The notes beneath the pieces were generated by a model that worked only from the letters and a program-made list of their open reading frames with translations, had not been told where the DNA came from and did not search any database. DNA of 64,000 bases from a virus: IMG/VR virus record IMGVR_UViG_3300021185_001461, positions 1 through 64,000 of that record, one strand, 5' to 3'. The position numbers and the translations under genes were made by a program. Below, one piece after another: positions 8,108 through 15,237 of this stretch. How positions within the stretch are numbered: the first letter of the stretch is position 1; every line of letters starts with the position of its first letter.

Positions 8108-8569
8108 TTATTTTTTCAACAACTCTTTGATTTGTTTTTTATTCATACCGTGTTCTTCAAACAACTCAACAAAATCTTCTTTTGTTTTAGTACTAATAAA
8201 AATTTCTACTTCGTCATCATTTAAATGACTATAATTCTCTATGACCCATTTTTGTACTTTGCTTTGCTTCATTGCCTTGCCGGGTGCTATCCAAGGATGA
8301 AATGTACTTTTACCTAATCCTACTAACTGCATCAGTTGATACTGCAATTGTGGATGTTTACGTAATTTATTGAAGTGTACATTAACTACTTCATTTGTCC
8401 ATTCTAAGTAATGCTCACTGAACATCTTATCGCCACAACTACTAGTATAACGCATTAGTAACCATATGCCAACTTTTTTCTTTTCTTCTTCTGTTAAACT
8501 ATCATACCAGCCTCTATCTTTAGTATCAATAGATCTCATTTCTTCTTTGATGTTTAATTTATTTGACAA
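8108..8569 (-). CDS. Possible clamp-loader small subunit (gp62-like), 153 aa
   Basis: A helical, acidic/basic protein. The block near residues 7-40 (EEMRSID, WYDSLTEEEKKKVGIWLLMRY) follows the layout of gp62 from marine T4-like phages (a helix, then W-x-L-x-E/D-x2-K, then a hydrophobic helix ending R-[YW]). The LVGLGKSTFHPW segment is reminiscent of the middle of T4 gp62. If correct, it pairs with clamp-loader gp44 to load gp45, but neither 44 nor 45 is adjacent here or present in the window, which is unusual. The assignment is tentative. Confidence 0.45.
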   Translation of the reverse strand: MSNKLNIKEEMRSIDTKDRGWYDSLTEEEKKKVGIWLLMRYTSSCGDKMFSEHYLEWTNEVVNVHFNKLRKHPQLQYQLMQLVGLGKSTFHPWIAPGKAMKQSKVQKWVIENYSHLNDDEVEIFISTKTKEDFVELFEEHGMNKKQIKELLKK

Positions 8570-8780
8570 TGATTACTTCTCCTTCAGTTTCTATCCAAAC
8601 CTTTGCACCACATGATAATGGCTTGTCTGGGCTATATACTACTTTTGAGTCACCCTTAATAACAACTTCGTGTGCGTAGTTATTATTTTTAGATGTTTTA
8701 CATGTTAACACAGGTTCTCTTTCGCCTGTTTTACTATTGCGTTTTATAACGTGTTGATTAACATGTATTCTAGTCTTCAT
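8559..8780 (-). CDS. Small conserved-type beta protein (73 aa)
   Basis: The start is set at the ATG at 8780 (MKTRIHVNQHVIKRN), which lies after the stop of the upstream gene rather than inside it. The protein is all-beta in pattern: several short strands separated by basic turns (NQHVIKRNSKTGEREPVLT; EVVIKGDSKVVY; KVWIETEGEVIIVK). I recall highly similar short proteins in marine T4-like phages with no known function. It overlaps the next gene by 11 bases. Confidence 0.65.
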   Translation of the reverse strand: MKTRIHVNQHVIKRNSKTGEREPVLTCKTSKNNNYAHEVVIKGDSKVVYSPDKPLSCGAKVWIETEGEVIIVK

Positions 8781-8784
8781 TGTA

Positions 8785-9285
8785 CTACCAAAGCTCACTA
8801 ATGTCAAGTACTTCGGGCAATTTGTTTGCTTCTTTCACAAATAATACACAAGGAGGGTTTTCTCCGTCATGTAATGGAACATTTAGCAAATGTCCAAACT
8901 TTAATTTAGGTGCATACCATTTTACATCTGTATAAATGTTAGTAATGTTAACATCTAAATATTTAGGTGTAAATCCAGACATTGGATTAAATCCAAGTAC
9001 ACTAAAGCCTCTGTCATTTAAACTCATTAAACTTATTACTTCTGGATCACCTACATCTGGATCACAGATAACTATACTCCAATCTAAAGGCATAGTAATT
9101 TGATGCTGACCAATTTGCAATACTGCCGCTGGTGCATAAAAACTTTCTAAGAACACTAATGGAATAAAATAATAATCTATGTGTCCTGGGTTACTATAAT
9201 CTAAAATGCTATATCGTAGGTCGTCTATTGTATCTGGTATATCGTCTAACTCATACGTCTTGTTTTCTACTGTTAATATTTTCAT
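8785..9285 (-). CDS. Unknown phage protein downstream of uvsW (166 aa)
   Basis: An acidic, beta-rich protein with several aromatic strands (IDYYFIPLVFLESFYAP, LDWSIVICDPDVGDPEV). It has a good ribosome-binding site (AAGGA) located across the end of uvsW. No motif or membrane segment is recognised. The position directly after uvsW suggests co-transcription with a recombination helicase but does not define a role. Confidence 0.6.
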   Translation of the reverse strand: MKILTVENKTYELDDIPDTIDDLRYSILDYSNPGHIDYYFIPLVFLESFYAPAAVLQIGQHQITMPLDWSIVICDPDVGDPEVISLMSLNDRGFSVLGFNPMSGFTPKYLDVNITNIYTDVKWYAPKLKFGHLLNVPLHDGENPPCVLFVKEANKLPEVLDISELW

Positions 9286-9294
9286 ACTTTTTCC

Positions 9295-10746
9295 TTATTG
9301 CCAATCTACTTTTTCAATAGTAAATGGATAGTTCGCTTCTTTGTAAAATTTCTTACGTTGTGTTAAGTGCCTTTTACTAAATTTTGCTGAACTTGTGATG
9401 TCCCATATTTGAACATTGTCTTTGTCTTCTGCTTTACGTATTCCACGACCAATACTTTGAATTACTCTAACAAAACTTTTGCCAGGCTCAATAAGTACTA
9501 GATTAAAAATACGTGGAATATTAATTCCAACCGCCGCAACTCCGTATGTTGCTACTACAATTTGATTAGTGCCTTCGTTGATATCATCATAATGATCTTT
9601 ACGATCTGTTGATTTCATTGCACCACTAACAAAATTAGCATGTGGTAAATTATCACAAATTAAGCCACCTGCTTTAATTCTGTCTACTAATACAAGTGTG
9701 TTTCCTGATTGTGAAATTTTATCAATCAATCCACTTATATGTTGCATACGAGCTTTATCTGTAGTAAGATATGTTAGCTCACTTTGGTAATTATTATATT
9801 CAGCAAATTCTTTTAACTGAACAACGTTAACATGACACTGACTAAGTACGTCCATGTCTTGTAATTCACTTGCACTAAGTTTATTAGTTACTTCACCTAA
9901 ACATGCTTGTAAACTAACCTTCTCATGATCTGCTTTAGGAATAGTTCCTGTTAGTCCCCAACGCAATGGAATATGTGCAAACTCTTTTGTTAGCAAATCT
10001 TTTAATACATCTGCTTTTGCTTGATGTACTTCGTCAACTATAACACAAGTTACATCAGCAGTAAATTCGTGTAAACTAAGCTCATCAAGTCCATCACGAA
10101 AACGTTTTCTAATACTGTTTAAACTTTGCCATGTGCAAATTGTGTGGGTATGTCCTAATTCTTTTTTGTCTCCAAAATAAACGCCTACATCTAATCCGAG
10201 GTTTGCATAATCATCAGCAGTCTGCCTAACTAAATCTTTGTTAGGTACAATAACGATTGATCTTCCGTATTTTTCTACACGCTCACTAAGTGCCGCAGTA
10301 ATTAATGTTTTACCTGCACCAGTGGCAATTTCTTGTAAACAATGTGGTGTACTTAAAAACTTGTTTACAATTTCAATTTGATAATCACGTAACGTAATAG
10401 GCTCGCCTGCCATTTGATGTTTCTCTGGCCAGAGCTTGTGTTGAAATGTTGTTTCATCAACAATAGGGAAATCAAAAGTGTGTACTTTTCTTAGGTCATT
10501 AATATCAATTTCATAACCTTGTTCCATTATAAGAGGAAGTACTCTATCTAATAAGTTAATGTATGTAACACCACCTACAGTAAAGTAACTCTGACACCCG
10601 TCCCATCTACCTAACTTATATGCTGGCACGTGGAATGCATAAGGTAAAAAGAACTTTAATTCTTTTTCACATTTTCTACGAGTGTTTACATCAAGATTTT
10701 CAATCTTACAGTTAACTTCGTCTTTAAGGATAATTTTACATTTCAT
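9295..10746 (-). CDS. uvsW: UvsW-type DNA/RNA helicase
   Basis: A superfamily 2 helicase that in T4 processes recombination intermediates and R-loops and moves replication from origin- to recombination-dependent mode. Visible motifs are ATGAGKT (residues 141-147, Walker A), DEVHQ (motif II), GLTGT (motif III) and SIGRGIRK (motif VI). Before the motor is a small N-terminal domain with YKLGRWDG, typical of UvsW. The start is the ATG at 10746; a GTG five codons upstream lies within the predicted promoter. There is no Shine-Dalgarno sequence and the predicted transcription start coincides with the ATG, so the mRNA may be leaderless. The length, about 483 aa, is normal. Confidence 0.94.
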   Translation of the reverse strand: MKCKIILKDEVNCKIENLDVNTRRKCEKELKFFLPYAFHVPAYKLGRWDGCQSYFTVGGVTYINLLDRVLPLIMEQGYEIDINDLRKVHTFDFPIVDETTFQHKLWPEKHQMAGEPITLRDYQIEIVNKFLSTPHCLQEIATGAGKTLITAALSERVEKYGRSIVIVPNKDLVRQTADDYANLGLDVGVYFGDKKELGHTHTICTWQSLNSIRKRFRDGLDELSLHEFTADVTCVIVDEVHQAKADVLKDLLTKEFAHIPLRWGLTGTIPKADHEKVSLQACLGEVTNKLSASELQDMDVLSQCHVNVVQLKEFAEYNNYQSELTYLTTDKARMQHISGLIDKISQSGNTLVLVDRIKAGGLICDNLPHANFVSGAMKSTDRKDHYDDINEGTNQIVVATYGVAAVGINIPRIFNLVLIEPGKSFVRVIQSIGRGIRKAEDKDNVQIWDITSSAKFSKRHLTQRKKFYKEANYPFTIEKVDWQ

Positions 10747-10752
10747 ATTAGT

Positions 10753-10781
10753 ATAATACACTATTGTATAGGATAAGTCAA
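10753..10781 (-). promoter_or_regulatory. Sigma70-type promoter for uvsW
   Basis: Minus strand: -35 TTGACT (10776-10781), 17-base spacer, -10 TATTAT (10753-10758). The start point would fall at about 10746, the A of the uvsW ATG. Confidence 0.65.
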
Positions 10782-10795
10782 GCTCGAACGCTTGA

Positions 10796-11125
10796 TTATG
10801 TTAGATATTTTAAAAGTAAATAAAGGCAGAACAATGTAAATGATATTGATACAGTCAATGATATCCAAAAACCATTTTGTAATACCATATATGCAAAGAT
10901 AGGAAAGAAAACTAAACTTACAACTACAAAGTAAACAGTTTCCTTTGCCAGTTGAGCAAACACTTCTGGTTGTACTCCACTAAGATGCATAAAGATAACA
11001 CTTATTACACTACCCAACGGTATTCCTAATATTAATGCACCCATGGTTGGATTGCCACGCTCGGCTGCAGTTACTACACCTGCTATAACTAGCCCACCTA
11101 TGATTGCTTTAATTACAAATTCCAT
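10796..11125 (-). CDS. DUF3147-type four-helix membrane protein (109 aa)
   Basis: Four strongly hydrophobic segments fill the protein (about residues 3-20, 28-47, 62-80 and 86-107). The first has IGGLVIAGVVTAAERGNP and the next IPLGSVISVIFMHLSG, resembling the small bacterial inner-membrane family DUF3147. It probably sits in the host inner membrane. An ATAAATAC box ends three bases before the ATG. It lies between the uvsW promoter and the AAA-ATPase terminator as a single-gene unit. Function is unknown in bacteria and phage; acquisition from a bacterium is likely. Confidence 0.65.
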   Translation of the reverse strand: MEFVIKAIIGGLVIAGVVTAAERGNPTMGALILGIPLGSVISVIFMHLSGVQPEVFAQLAKETVYFVVVSLVFFPIFAYMVLQNGFWISLTVSISFTLFCLYLLLKYLT

Positions 11126-11128
11126 CTT

Positions 11129-11136
11129 GTATTTAT
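11129..11136 (-). promoter_or_regulatory. Late promoter-like box (ATAAATAC) abutting the DUF3147-type gene
   Basis: Minus-strand ATAAATAC only three bases before the ATG at 11125. If it works as a -10 element the message would be nearly or fully leaderless. Confidence 0.4.
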
Positions 11137-11141
11137 GTCAT

Positions 11142-11167
11142 AAAAAAAGCCCCGAAGGGCTTTTTCT
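11142..11167 (-). terminator. Intrinsic terminator after the AAA-ATPase gene
   Basis: A-rich arm, stem AAAGCCC/GGGCTTT with CGAA loop, then T-rich tract. It is symmetrical enough to work on both strands; the minus-strand AAA-ATPase gene ends just before it. Confidence 0.8.
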
Positions 11168-11179
11168 TTTTAAATTTTA

Positions 11180-12049
11180 TTATGCAACTCTTCGCATACA
11201 AGTGACTTCAGCAGTTCGTTTCCACTTTTCATCACCAAAACTCTTTTTAAGATCTGCAAGTTTAGTAACCATACGCAAACTAATCTCACGCATTTTTTCT
11301 TTGTTATCAAACATGAAGTTCATTAAGTCTTCTTGTTCTTCTTGTGTAAACTGATACTCATTAAGCATACCATCTGCAACAATCTGCTTACAACGTAATA
11401 CTTTTTCACGCATTGTATCCATTGTAAGATCTAAGTAGTGACATCTTGACATGATTGCCGCTAAGTGATCTTTAATTTTACCTCTTACATTATCAAACTT
11501 AAGGTTAGTAATAAAGATAACACTACCTTGGAATTCAAAAGTATCTGGAATACCCTCACGTCTTAGCAATGCACTATCTGTGTTCCAACTTAATTTTCTT
11601 TTCTTACAAGAATCAAGTGCCGCTTTAAGCAAGTTAAGTGATGTCTCATCATACAATACTGTATCACAATCATCTAAAACAAGAACACTATTCTTGTCTG
11701 CGTTATTATAAAGTACTTTGTACAAACCAATTGCACTTGAGGCACCTTTAATAACTTCAAACCTTAGTTTATTGTTAGCAAGTACATCAAACAAACTGTT
11801 CTTTTCTAGTACTTTCTCAACTCCAAAACTTTTACCAACTCCTGGAGGGCCTGTTACAACCATACCACGCACAACACCATCAATTGAGGCTTGTGTCATA
11901 TCATCTAGTATGCTAAAACGCTCACGCATACGCTCGATAATTTGATTATCAGTTTCATTTGGATTGTCCTTCACATTATTAGGAAGAACTTCAATAATAG
12001 TCTCGCCTTTTTTGTTTTTACGAGCCTTCTTAAGTTGCATTTGTGTCAT
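11180..12049 (-). CDS. AAA-family ATPase (289 aa)
   Basis: A single AAA+ domain: Walker A GPPGVGKS (67-74), Walker B VLVLDDCD (122-129), a sensor-1-like stretch VIFITN, and MSRCHYLDL with a possible arginine finger. It is not gp44: it lacks the RFC box pattern and the gp44 C-terminus. The C-terminal lid is helical. The ribosome-binding site is AGGAG. It is a monocistronic unit with a near-consensus sigma70 promoter carrying an inverted repeat, and a terminator, so it is probably made early and under specific control. The substrate is unknown; similar ATPases occur in marine T4-like phages. Confidence 0.8.
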   Translation of the reverse strand: MTQMQLKKARKNKKGETIIEVLPNNVKDNPNETDNQIIERMRERFSILDDMTQASIDGVVRGMVVTGPPGVGKSFGVEKVLEKNSLFDVLANNKLRFEVIKGASSAIGLYKVLYNNADKNSVLVLDDCDTVLYDETSLNLLKAALDSCKKRKLSWNTDSALLRREGIPDTFEFQGSVIFITNLKFDNVRGKIKDHLAAIMSRCHYLDLTMDTMREKVLRCKQIVADGMLNEYQFTQEEQEDLMNFMFDNKEKMREISLRMVTKLADLKKSFGDEKWKRTAEVTCMRRVA

Positions 12050-12082
12050 TTAAAACTCCTGTTTTTTATTAACTATACTTAC

Positions 12083-12111
12083 AGTATACAGTAAGACGTC
12101 TTACTTGTCAA
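12083..12111 (-). promoter_or_regulatory. Sigma70-type promoter with spacer operator (AAA ATPase)
   Basis: Minus strand: -35 TTGACA (12106-12111), 17-base spacer, -10 TATACT (12083-12088). The spacer contains the perfect inverted repeat GTAAGACGTCTTAC (12091-12104), also seen nearly unchanged in two other promoters of this window. Confidence 0.8.
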
Positions 12112-12158
12112 CCTATATACTAAACTTTTTTTACTCTTTTTTGACGTTTTATTCATAG

Positions 12159-12189
12159 AATTGGGCCCTATAAGAAAAAGGGCCCAATA
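12159..12189 (-). terminator. Stable hairpin after the winged-helix gene
   Basis: Nine-base-pair stem ATTGGGCCC/GGGCCCAAT with an 11-base loop, about 20 bases after the stop at 12207. The T-tract following on the minus strand is poor, so it could be a terminator or an RNA-stabilising 3' hairpin. Confidence 0.5.
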
Positions 12190-12206
12190 TGTGTTTTTAT
12201 TAAATA

Positions 12207-12476
12207 TTATACTAATACTCTTTTTTTAGCGATTGTGTACTCGTTTGCTGCTCTTCCAACATCACCCGATTCAATTGCTACTGCTTTTACGTTAAAACCT
12301 TCTTCTCTTAACTCAGAAAGTCTTGCACCCGGAGATGCGATGTCTAATTTTTCTCTTAGATCATCCATTGTAAAAGATTTACCTGTACCCCAGAATTTAG
12401 CTAGGATTTTTTGGTTTTGAGTACCTTCTTTGAAAAATTTAGTACCCACTGCACTTGTTTTTTTAGTTCTTGGCAT
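12207..12476 (-). CDS. Winged helix-turn-helix protein (89 aa)
   Basis: A small basic protein. Residues about 20-62 (QNQKILAKFWGTGKSFTMDD, then the helix REKLDIASPGARLSELREEGF) fit the phage winged-helix family of the HTH_39 type, with a recognition helix around SPGARLSELREEG. It has its own near-consensus promoter and a GGAG ribosome-binding site, making it a single-gene early-type unit. It is a candidate regulator, possibly for the GTAAGA..TCTTAC operators nearby, but that link is only inference. It could equally be a nucleoid- or tail-assembly-associated DNA-binding protein. Confidence 0.7.
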   Translation of the reverse strand: MPRTKKTSAVGTKFFKEGTQNQKILAKFWGTGKSFTMDDLREKLDIASPGARLSELREEGFNVKAVAIESGDVGRAANEYTIAKKRVLV

Positions 12477-12526
12477 TTTAACTCCTTTATTATTAATTAT
12501 AATAACTTTATGTTATTGTTAAATAT

Positions 12527-12555
12527 AATATATACTAGGAATTGGATCCTGTCAA
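12527..12555 (-). promoter_or_regulatory. Sigma70-type promoter for the winged-helix gene
   Basis: Minus strand: -35 TTGACA (12550-12555), 17-base spacer, -10 TATATT (12527-12532). Expected leader about 44 bases. It lacks the shared spacer palindrome. Confidence 0.75.
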
Positions 12556-12569
12556 CCTTTAAAAAACCC

Positions 12570-13271
12570 TTATAATTGTAGGATTTTTACCCTATTTACA
12601 ACAGTTTCTTTGGCATTTGAGTACTTTGATAGCTCATGTTTGTTGACTGTACCACGAATTTTAATGGTTTTATCCGAAATAATATCACTAATATCCGGTT
12701 GATCTCGCCACCAAAACTTAATAATATCTTTTTCAGCGTAAACTGTGGTAATCATATAAACATCACTAGTTTGAATAAACTTAACATCTAGTACTTTTAC
12801 ATTAATATCGTATCTTTTACCCCTAGTACCAAAATACATACTACTATGCTTTAATGCTGACATTTTATCTTCAACTGCTTCACGCTTTTTGTCAATTTCA
12901 ACACTATGTGGTAAACTAGCAATAATACTTACTGCAAAATTATTAATTTGTGGGTCTGATAATGCTTTAGCAACGTTTTGCTCAAAATTATTGAGATTAT
13001 TAGTCATCTTTTTGATCATTAATTTACCATTAATACTATCAATAAGATCATTAGCATTTTTAGTTTCTTCGTCGGTAAACGACATATTTGGATCTTCTAA
13101 AATATCAACAATACAAGATTTATTATCTCGTATTTCTACAGGTTCACCACTTTGGGGCGAAGTATCAGTATATCCTTGTCCACTACGAACAAATCCCTGA
13201 TCTTTGTATACAAGAACTGCCGCACACATTACATCTATAACGGTAACTGTTGGCCATGGTGTTTTTTTCAT
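12570..13271 (-). CDS. Unknown protein of the uvsX-region cluster (233 aa)
   Basis: The start is the ATG at 13271 (MKKTPWPTVTVIDVMCAA), chosen because GGAG lies eight bases before it; a start 12 codons further up has no such site. The protein is helical in the middle and beta-rich at the C-terminus (WWRDQP, then IKIRGTVNKHE), where a small OB-like fold is conceivable. It is preceded by the third copy of the promoter carrying the shared inverted repeat. I recall similar proteins in marine T4-like phages, without a function. Confidence 0.65.
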   Translation of the reverse strand: MKKTPWPTVTVIDVMCAAVLVYKDQGFVRSGQGYTDTSPQSGEPVEIRDNKSCIVDILEDPNMSFTDEETKNANDLIDSINGKLMIKKMTNNLNNFEQNVAKALSDPQINNFAVSIIASLPHSVEIDKKREAVEDKMSALKHSSMYFGTRGKRYDINVKVLDVKFIQTSDVYMITTVYAEKDIIKFWWRDQPDISDIISDKTIKIRGTVNKHELSKYSNAKETVVNRVKILQL

Positions 13272-13323
13272 TTTTGACTCCACTGGTAAAATTGAATATT
13301 TGAACATTTTCTACTTTAACTAT

Positions 13324-13352
13324 AGTATACGGTAAGAGTTCTTGCTTGTCAA
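13324..13352 (-). promoter_or_regulatory. Sigma70-type promoter with degenerate spacer operator
   Basis: Minus strand: -35 TTGACA (13347-13352), 17-base spacer, -10 TATACT (13324-13329). The spacer holds the plus-strand sequence GTAAGAGTTCTTGC (13332-13345), one arm mismatch from the palindrome in the two sister promoters. It drives the 233-aa gene starting at 13271. Confidence 0.75.
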
Positions 13353-13356
13353 CCTT

Positions 13357-13815
13357 TTATAATGAAATATCTTCTAATCCTGCGGCACGTAGTTTAACTA
13401 CATTATTAATCTGAAACTGTTTGGCTTCTAATGCCTTAATAACACCTATATATTTGTTTCGTACTAAACTAAAATCATTAATAAGGTATTGTAAATCTAC
13501 TACATTTTGCTCACCATCTACAAATTTATCTGCATCACGTGAGCTAAGTGCTTTATTATAATTTTCTAAAAACTTACGGAATGTTTGGGATCGTAATTTA
13601 CGCATTTCTGTATTGAGAAACTCAAGTATTGCTTCTACTTCTTGTAATTGATTAAACCTATGTTCAACAATACCAGGCATATCTCTACTTTGCTTTTCTA
13701 ATACACCTTTCATACTACACTCAAATCGTGCTTCATCAATTTGTTTCTCAAAGTGAGAGATAGCATTAACTATCTCTCCTAAATTTGCCGTAACTTTACG
13801 ATACCATGCACTCAT
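13357..13815 (-). CDS. Coiled-coil protein next to uvsX (152 aa), possible recombination accessory
   Basis: A helical protein with long charged heptad-like stretches (HFEKQIDEARFECSM; VEAILEFLNTEMRKLRSQTF) and a C-terminal segment (FQINNVVKLRAAGLE) vaguely like the C-terminus of T4 UvsY. It is the third gene after uvsX, overlapping the second by one base. Similar proteins occur beside uvsX in marine T4-like phages as far as I recall. A mediator role like UvsY is possible but not shown by any motif; unknown function is the safe call. Confidence 0.55.
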   Translation of the reverse strand: MSAWYRKVTANLGEIVNAISHFEKQIDEARFECSMKGVLEKQSRDMPGIVEHRFNQLQEVEAILEFLNTEMRKLRSQTFRKFLENYNKALSSRDADKFVDGEQNVVDLQYLINDFSLVRNKYIGVIKALEAKQFQINNVVKLRAAGLEDISL

Positions 13816-14084
13816 TAGTATTCATGCTCCTCGTCATCTTCGTTGTATTCGTCAAAAACATCTTCATCTTCTTCTTCTTGCTCTAAATGTTCATCAAGTG
13901 CTTCACCTAAGTATTCGCAATGATCCGCTATTTCTTTATATGCTGGTTTTAATTCAAAACCAAAGTCTAGCAGTTGATAGATAGTTCTTCGAGCAAATTC
14001 TAGTTTATCTTTATCAGATATAAAGTTTTGTGCTTCGTCATATAAGTTAAATATAAACTCAAAATCTCCTTCATCAAGATTCAT
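13815..14084 (-). CDS. Acidic protein downstream of uvsX (89 aa)
   Basis: A small helical protein whose C-terminus is almost entirely acidic (EQEEEDEDVFDEYNEDDEEH). Acidic tails of this kind often mimic DNA or regulate ssDNA-binding proteins; gp32 also has one in T4. Its ATG overlaps the end of uvsX by 11 bases and its stop overlaps the next start. Coupling to uvsX suggests a recombination-linked role, by inference only. Confidence 0.65.
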   Translation of the reverse strand: MNLDEGDFEFIFNLYDEAQNFISDKDKLEFARRTIYQLLDFGFELKPAYKEIADHCEYLGEALDEHLEQEEEDEDVFDEYNEDDEEHEY

Positions 14085-15177
14085 TTACCACCTCCGTTGT
14101 AGTTTCTTCAATGTTATCCATAATTTCTTCTTCTGCATCAGCTAGATCATTGTCATATTCTGACATGACGATATCTAATGCGCCGTCCTTATTTGCATTC
14201 CAAGGTTTACGGAACATTTTAATTACTTCACCTGTTACCGGGCTAATGTATTCTAAACTGTTTCCACTTTTCTTTAACAAACCTTTTGCTTCAAAGAAGT
14301 CAGTCAAGCCACTGTATGGGCTCATACCTGTTTCATATGGGATTTCAACTTGCACACTTTCAAATGGTTTAGCGTAACGAGATTTCATTACTTTACACGC
14401 CGCTCTAATACCAAATACTTGTGATGTTTTGTTGCCATCTGCATCAACTTTTAGTTTAAGTTTACGCATTGCAATAACAATACTACTTGCATAGATAAAG
14501 CCCTGTCCGCCTGAGATCTTATCATCTGGATCGAACATGTCTTGTGATGCATATGTATGGTTAGTTGCTAGTAGTCCTACATTGTACTGTCCAAACATAT
14601 TAACTGTGTTACGAACTAATGAAGTTAGTGCTTTAGGCTTACGACCCATATCACCTTTCATATCACCTTTGTTAAACTGGTCAACATCAGTGGGTGTTAA
14701 TAACATACCTAACGAGTCAACTACAAACAATACCTTAGGTCTGTCTTCGTCTTCTGCTTCGGCGTATTCTGCCTTGTAATCCTTCATAAAGTCACTAATT
14801 GTTTTAGCAACATCATCAATCATACTCATGTTAAGTTTTAATAGTTTTTCTGGTGTAGTATCTACATTCAGTGCGTGTAGCCATTTCTCATCTAATGCAT
14901 TTTCTGTGTCAATTAGAATAACAAATATGCCTTGTTCTTGTGCTGATCTAACTACATTACCTGCCGCGATAAACGATTTACCTGCGCCTGATTCTCCTGC
15001 TAGAACAGTTACCTTACCTAGTGGAATTCCTTTGTCAAATTCGTTACTGATAAGTTTGTTTAGTGTGTAATTTCCTGTACTAATCCAAGTGTCAGGGTCA
15101 TTAAAGCCTACGCTTAACCCAGGAACACTTTTAGTAATAGCTTTTCGGAATTTACTTACGTCAAATGGTCTTGCCAT
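14074..15177 (-). CDS. uvsX: UvsX recombinase (RecA-like)
   Basis: Strand-exchange protein for recombination-dependent replication and repair. The RecA core is clear: Walker A G61-ESGAGKS68, Walker B-like PKVLFVVDSLGML, the L1/L2 region with NTVNMFGQYNVGLLATNH, and a C-terminal acidic tail. The 367-aa length is standard. The ribosome-binding site AGGAG lies upstream, and a stem-loop sits between gp32 and uvsX. It is followed by two coupled small genes. Confidence is high. Confidence 0.95.
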   Translation of the reverse strand: MARPFDVSKFRKAITKSVPGLSVGFNDPDTWISTGNYTLNKLISNEFDKGIPLGKVTVLAGESGAGKSFIAAGNVVRSAQEQGIFVILIDTENALDEKWLHALNVDTTPEKLLKLNMSMIDDVAKTISDFMKDYKAEYAEAEDEDRPKVLFVVDSLGMLLTPTDVDQFNKGDMKGDMGRKPKALTSLVRNTVNMFGQYNVGLLATNHTYASQDMFDPDDKISGGQGFIYASSIVIAMRKLKLKVDADGNKTSQVFGIRAACKVMKSRYAKPFESVQVEIPYETGMSPYSGLTDFFEAKGLLKKSGNSLEYISPVTGEVIKMFRKPWNANKDGALDIVMSEYDNDLADAEEEIMDNIEETTTEVVNES

Positions 15178-15199
15178 AATGTTTTTTCTCCTATGTTAA

Positions 15200-15224
15200 A
15201 GTGAGGGCACTAAGGACCCTCACT
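15200..15224 (-). terminator. gp32-uvsX intergenic hairpin, possible attenuator
   Basis: Perfect eight-base-pair stem AGTGAGGG/CCCTCACT with a nine-base loop, right after the gp32 stop and before the uvsX ribosome-binding site. The following T-run is short (TTTA), so partial termination or 3'-end protection of gp32 mRNA is more likely than full termination. Confidence 0.55.
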
Positions 15225-15237
15225 CAATTTATATTAC

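Noticed and set aside
11180-12049. Calling the AAA ATPase clamp-loader gp44
   Set aside because: The P-loop is AAA-type but the RFC-like box and gp44 C-terminal pattern are missing.
13357-13815. Naming this gene uvsY outright
   Set aside because: Only the C-terminal segment and position hint at UvsY; the N-terminal pattern does not match what I recall of T4 UvsY.
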